In this document: one piece after another, positions 61,592 to 64,000 of the stretch
How positions within the stretch are numbered: the first letter of the stretch is position 1
Layout of the letters: every line of letters starts with the position of its first letter
Source of the DNA: Rufibacter immobilis
GTDB lineage: Bacteria > Bacteroidota > Bacteroidia > Cytophagales > Hymenobacteraceae
Direction of reading: 5' to 3'
Length of the DNA stretch: 64,000 nt
NCBI RefSeq assembly: GCF_003721565.1
Contig: NZ_RJJE01000007.1
Location: 62,001-126,000, forward strand
Position numbers and translations under genes: made by a program
Notes under the pieces: model-generated
What the model saw: the letters and a program-made list of their open reading frames with translations, nothing else
The model's database searches: none
What the model was told of the DNA's origin: nothing

Positions 61592-62152
61592 ATGCTTCTA
61601 GATTTTACGCCAATGCATCACCCACCGGTAACCATTCACGACAAACAGTTCAGTATCTACCTGCCCGAGCGCAAAATCCTTCATAGCGTGGAGATTGTGG
61701 CGGCCCGATTGAGCCATGATTACCGGGGCAAAACCCCGCTCTTCCTGTCGGTGCTGAACGGTTCGTTTATGTTTGCCTCAGACCTGATGAAAGAGATGAG
61801 CATCCCGTGCGAGATTTCGTTTGTCCGGCTCTCTTCTTACACAGACATGCACAGCACCGGTAAGGTGAAAGAGATCATCGGCCTGAAAGAGAGCATCAAA
61901 GGGCGCCATGTGGTGGTGCTGGAAGATATTGTAGACACCGGCCATACCGTTGCGGGGCTGTTGCCGCAGCTGCACCAGCAGGAACCGGCCTCCGTGGAGG
62001 TGGCTACCCTGCTCGTTAAGCCAGAATGCCTGCAGCACGACCTGCAGATCAAGTATCCGGCCATGTCCATCGCCAATGATTTTGTGGTGGGCTACGGGCT
62101 GGATTACAACGGCCTGGGCCGAAACCTGCGCGACATATACAAAGTCATGTAG
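61592..62152 (+). CDS. hpt: hypoxanthine phosphoribosyltransferase
   Basis: 186 residues. The PRPP-binding loop VVVLEDIVDTGHTVAGLL, the first loop LNGSFMFASDLMKEM and the C-terminal base-binding block VVGYGLDYNGLGRNLRDIYK are those of purine salvage enzymes. It converts hypoxanthine or guanine with PRPP to the nucleotide. ATG start at 61592; a TTG directly before it is in frame. It lies in the same stretch as adk, another nucleotide enzyme, but a palindrome separates them. Confidence 0.95.
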   Translation: MLLDFTPMHHPPVTIHDKQFSIYLPERKILHSVEIVAARLSHDYRGKTPLFLSVLNGSFMFASDLMKEMSIPCEISFVRLSSYTDMHSTGKVKEIIGLKESIKGRHVVVLEDIVDTGHTVAGLLPQLHQQEPASVEVATLLVKPECLQHDLQIKYPAMSIANDFVVGYGLDYNGLGRNLRDIYKVM

Positions 62153-62163
62153 CGTTGCGGGGG

Positions 62164-62201
62164 CGTTTAGCGGCTCTTTTTCCAAAAACAGGCGCTAAAC
62201 A
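62164..62201. repeat. near-perfect copy of the palindrome family
   Basis: CGTTTAGCGGCTCTTTTTCC and AAAAACAGGCGCTAAACA: two mismatches in the core stem, extended outside by GCGTTG/CAACGC. It begins 12 bases after the hpt stop and may terminate it. Confidence 0.75.
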
Positions 62202-62257
62202 CAACGCGGCGGGCCGCGCAGCAGGCGCAAAAGCTGTCATTTTCAAGATTTTATTTG

Positions 62258-62265
62258 TACTTTTG
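62258..62265 (+). promoter_or_regulatory. candidate -7 box for adk
   Basis: TACTTTTG matches TAnnTTTG, 22 bases before the ATG; -33 element not clear. Confidence 0.35.
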
Positions 62266-62287
62266 TATTCTCACAACGTCATTATTC

Positions 62288-62869
62288 ATGCTTAACATCG
62301 TACTCTTTGGTCCTCCAGGGGCAGGTAAAGGCACGCAGAGCCAGAAACTAATCGAAAAATACGGGCTTATCCACCTTTCTACCGGTGATTTGCTGCGTTC
62401 AGAGATTGCTCAGGGAACTGAGCTGGGGCTGAAGGCCAAGAAACTGATGGATGAAGGTCTTCTGGTGCCAGACGAAGTAGTCATTGGCATGATTGAATCC
62501 AAGATAGCCGATAACCGCGAGGTGGCCGGTTTCATCTTTGACGGTTTCCCGCGCACCGTGCCACAGGCCGAGGCGCTGGACCAACTGCTGGAAAAATATG
62601 ACCAGGGCATTAGCTGCATGATTGCGCTGCAGGTAGCCGAGGAAGAGCTGGTGAAACGCCTGTTGCTCCGCGGCCAGACCTCCGGTAGACCAGACGACGC
62701 CGATGAGACCCTTATCCAGAAGCGCGTGCAGGAATACAACACCAAAACCGCGCCCGTGGCAGATTACTACGCCAAGCAAGGCAAGTTCTACGCCGTAGAC
62801 GGGATTGGGGAAATTGACGAGATCTTCGCCAAAAGCTGTGAAATCATTGGGGCTTGCCAGACGGTGTAG
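62288..62869 (+). CDS. adk: adenylate kinase
   Basis: 193 residues from MLNIVLFGPPGAGKGTQSQK, which carries the P-loop; an upstream in-frame ATG at 62255 overlaps the presumed promoter. AMP-binding HLSTGDLLRSEIAQGT, FIFDGFPRTVPQAEALDQLL and the short LID region RGQTSGRPDDADETLIQKRV identify the short-type enzyme without zinc LID. It equilibrates ATP + AMP with 2 ADP. Confidence 0.96.
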   Translation: MLNIVLFGPPGAGKGTQSQKLIEKYGLIHLSTGDLLRSEIAQGTELGLKAKKLMDEGLLVPDEVVIGMIESKIADNREVAGFIFDGFPRTVPQAEALDQLLEKYDQGISCMIALQVAEEELVKRLLLRGQTSGRPDDADETLIQKRVQEYNTKTAPVADYYAKQGKFYAVDGIGEIDEIFAKSCEIIGACQTV

Positions 62870-62895
62870 TTTCCTTTCTATGTAGTAAACACCGG

Positions 62896-62930
62896 AAACC
62901 ATCTGATAAGCAATTGTCAGATGGTTTTTA
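62896..62930 (+). terminator. rho-independent terminator of adk
   Basis: 11-bp stem AAACCATCTGA/TCAGATGGTTT (62896-62906 with 62917-62927), 10-base loop, T-run at the end of the stem. 26 bases after the adk stop. Confidence 0.75.
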
Positions 62931-63005
62931 GTTGATGTAGAACCGCTAGCGACCCTGCATCAGAAACTTGTTCATAAACGATTATCATTCTCTAAATACC
63001 AGACC

Positions 63006-64000
63006 GTGTCATCATCTAACTTTATAGACTACGTTAAAATCTGCTGCCGCTCAGGACACGGAGGGGCCGGTTCTGCCCACCTGCACCGCGACAAGAAGAC
63101 GGCCAAAGGCGGCCCAGACGGCGGCGACGGCGGCCGGGGCGGGCACATCATCTTAAAAGGAAACGCCCAGCTCTGGACCCTGCTGCACCTGCAGTACCAG
63201 AAACACGTCATTGCCGAGAACGGCGGTAACGGCGGGCCCAGCCACTCCAGCGGCGCCTTCGGGAAAGACATTATCCTGGAAGTACCCATCGGGACCATTG
63301 CTCGGGATGCCGAGACCGGCGAGATAAAAGCGGAGATCACCCAAGACGGGCAGACTGAGATCATCACGCCGGGCGGCCGGGGAGGTCTGGGCAATGCCCA
63401 CTTCAAATCGCCCACGAACCAAACGCCCATGCATGCCCAGCCGGGCGAGCCGGGGCTGGAGGAATGGACCATTCTGGAGCTCAAACTGCTCGCCGATGTG
63501 GGGTTGGTGGGGTTCCCCAATGCCGGGAAATCCACGTTGCTGTCGGTAGTGTCGGCGGCGCGGCCGAAGATCGCCAATTACCCGTTCACCACGCTGGTGC
63601 CTAACCTGGGCGTAGTGGCCTACCGTGACTACAAGTCGTTTGTGATGGCAGACATTCCCGGCATCATTGAGGGCGCCTCAGAGGGCAAGGGGCTGGGCAT
63701 CCGGTTCCTGAAGCACATTGAGCGCAATTCCATCCTGCTGTTCATGATCTCGGTGGAAAGCCCAGATATTGCCCAGGAATACGAGGTGCTGGTGAACGAG
63801 CTCAGAACCTATAACCCAGAGCTGTTGCACAAACAGCGCCTGCTGGCCATCACCAAAACCGATCTCATAGACGATGAACTGGAGGCCGAAATGCGCGCCA
63901 CACTGCCCAAAGATCTGCCCACCGTGTTCATCTCCAGCATGACCAACAAGAACATCACCCAGCTCAAAGACATGATCTGGCAGGCGTTGCACAGCGCGTA
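63006..64000 (+). CDS. obgE: GTPase Obg/CgtA, ribosome-assembly factor (C-terminus outside window)
   Basis: 331 codons visible to the right edge, from a GTG start giving [20 protein letters not shown], the normal N-terminus of Obg. The Gly-rich Obg fold covers about 1-155 ([32 protein letters not shown]). The G domain has G1 [15 protein letters not shown]2 [13 protein letters not shown]3 DIPGIIEGA and G4 TKTD. It is an essential GTPase for 50S assembly and stress signalling. Only a few residues of the G domain end seem to be missing. Confidence 0.95.
   Translation, partial: MSSSNFIDYVKICCRSGHGGAGSAHLHRDKKTAKGGPDGGDGGRGGHIILKGNAQLWTLLHLQYQKHVIAENGGNGGPSHSSGAFGKDIILEVPIGTIARDAETGEIKAEITQDGQTEIITPGGRGGLGNAHFKSPTNQTPMHAQPGEPGLEEWTILELKLLADVGLVGFPNAGKSTLLSVVSAARPKIANYPFTTLVPNLGVVAYRDYKSFVMADIPGIIEGASEGKGLGIRFLKHIERNSILLFMISVESPDIAQEYEVLVNELRTYNPELLHKQRLLAITKTDLIDDELEAEMRATLPKDLPTVFISSMTNKNITQLKDMIWQALHSA

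Noticed and set aside
63029-63577. 182-codon minus-strand frame opposite obgE
   Set aside because: Obg is certain on the plus strand; the antisense frame is a Pro/Ser-rich shadow of the Gly-rich Obg fold.
1-64000. tRNA, rRNA, CRISPR array, IS element, prophage
   Set aside because: No T-loop GTTCGAATCC-like element with cloverleaf, no regularly spaced repeats, no transposase or integrase motifs were found on reading both strands; a dedicated scan (tRNAscan, Rfam) could still find something small.

Overview
The window looks like chromosomal DNA of an aerobic Bacteroidota, most likely order Cytophagales and close to Hymenobacteraceae (Rufibacter/Pontibacter/Nibribacter type). This is inferred from the gene families: outer-membrane beta-barrel receptors with an N-terminal carboxypeptidase-regulatory domain, an S46 dipeptidyl-peptidase, a helix-hairpin-helix/beta-barrel protein, several TAnnTTTG-type promoter candidates and weak Shine-Dalgarno sequences. 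I found no tRNA, rRNA, CRISPR array, IS element or phage module.

Layout. 1-6.2 kb (minus strand): two paralogous TonB-type outer-membrane receptors flank a tandem pair of small secreted regulatory-like-domain proteins. 6.6-16.5 kb: housekeeping and accessory genes, namely a PAS-LuxR regulator, a ferredoxin reductase/ferredoxin operon, lgt, a secreted beta-propeller-like protein, a lipoprotein MsrB, a YdjM-like membrane hydrolase, a yeast-FCY1-like cytosine deaminase, a DUF4184 protein, yidD and a DPP7-type S46 peptidase. 16.5-17.5 kb is gene-free and repeat-rich. 17.5-20.4 kb holds a PorV-like protein translationally coupled to a helix-hairpin-helix/beta-barrel outer-membrane protein.

20.5-29.6 kb is a first envelope-sugar locus: a GT-C-like membrane protein and a UGM-like flavoprotein on the minus strand; an FdtA-like ketoisomerase, a GNAT acyltransferase, a GtrB-like lipid-carrier glycosyltransferase, a PhyH-like dioxygenase and a large membrane protein on the plus strand. 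umuDC (29.9-31.6 kb) and manC (31.6-32.7 kb) follow. 33.3-56.4 kb is a large, visibly AT-rich polysaccharide cluster: asparagine-synthase-type amidotransferase, ugd, UDP-xylose synthase, VioA-like aminotransferase, Wzx-type flippase, WbqC, an ATP-grasp/HAD fusion, a pyruvyltransferase, five glycosyltransferases, a UDP-glucuronate-epimerase-like protein, a transglutaminase-like protein and a polymerase-like membrane protein. Embedded in it is a CotH kinase / DUF4956 / VTC triad. Together these supply UDP-GlcA, UDP-Xyl, GDP-Man and a 4-amino sugar, assemble a repeat unit, flip it and probably polymerise it; no priming transferase or Wza/Wzc exporter lies in the window. 56.5-64 kb returns to core genes: a TPR protein, an M42 peptidase, membrane pyrophosphatase, hpt, adk and obg.

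The most unusual structure is a family of at least 19 intergenic palindromes built on CGTTTAGGGGCTGTTTTT and its reverse complement. Perfect copies form hairpins of 18-27 bp, and diverged or half copies are fused to terminators. The family occurs throughout the core segments but is absent between about 32.9 and 57.7 kb, the polysaccharide island.
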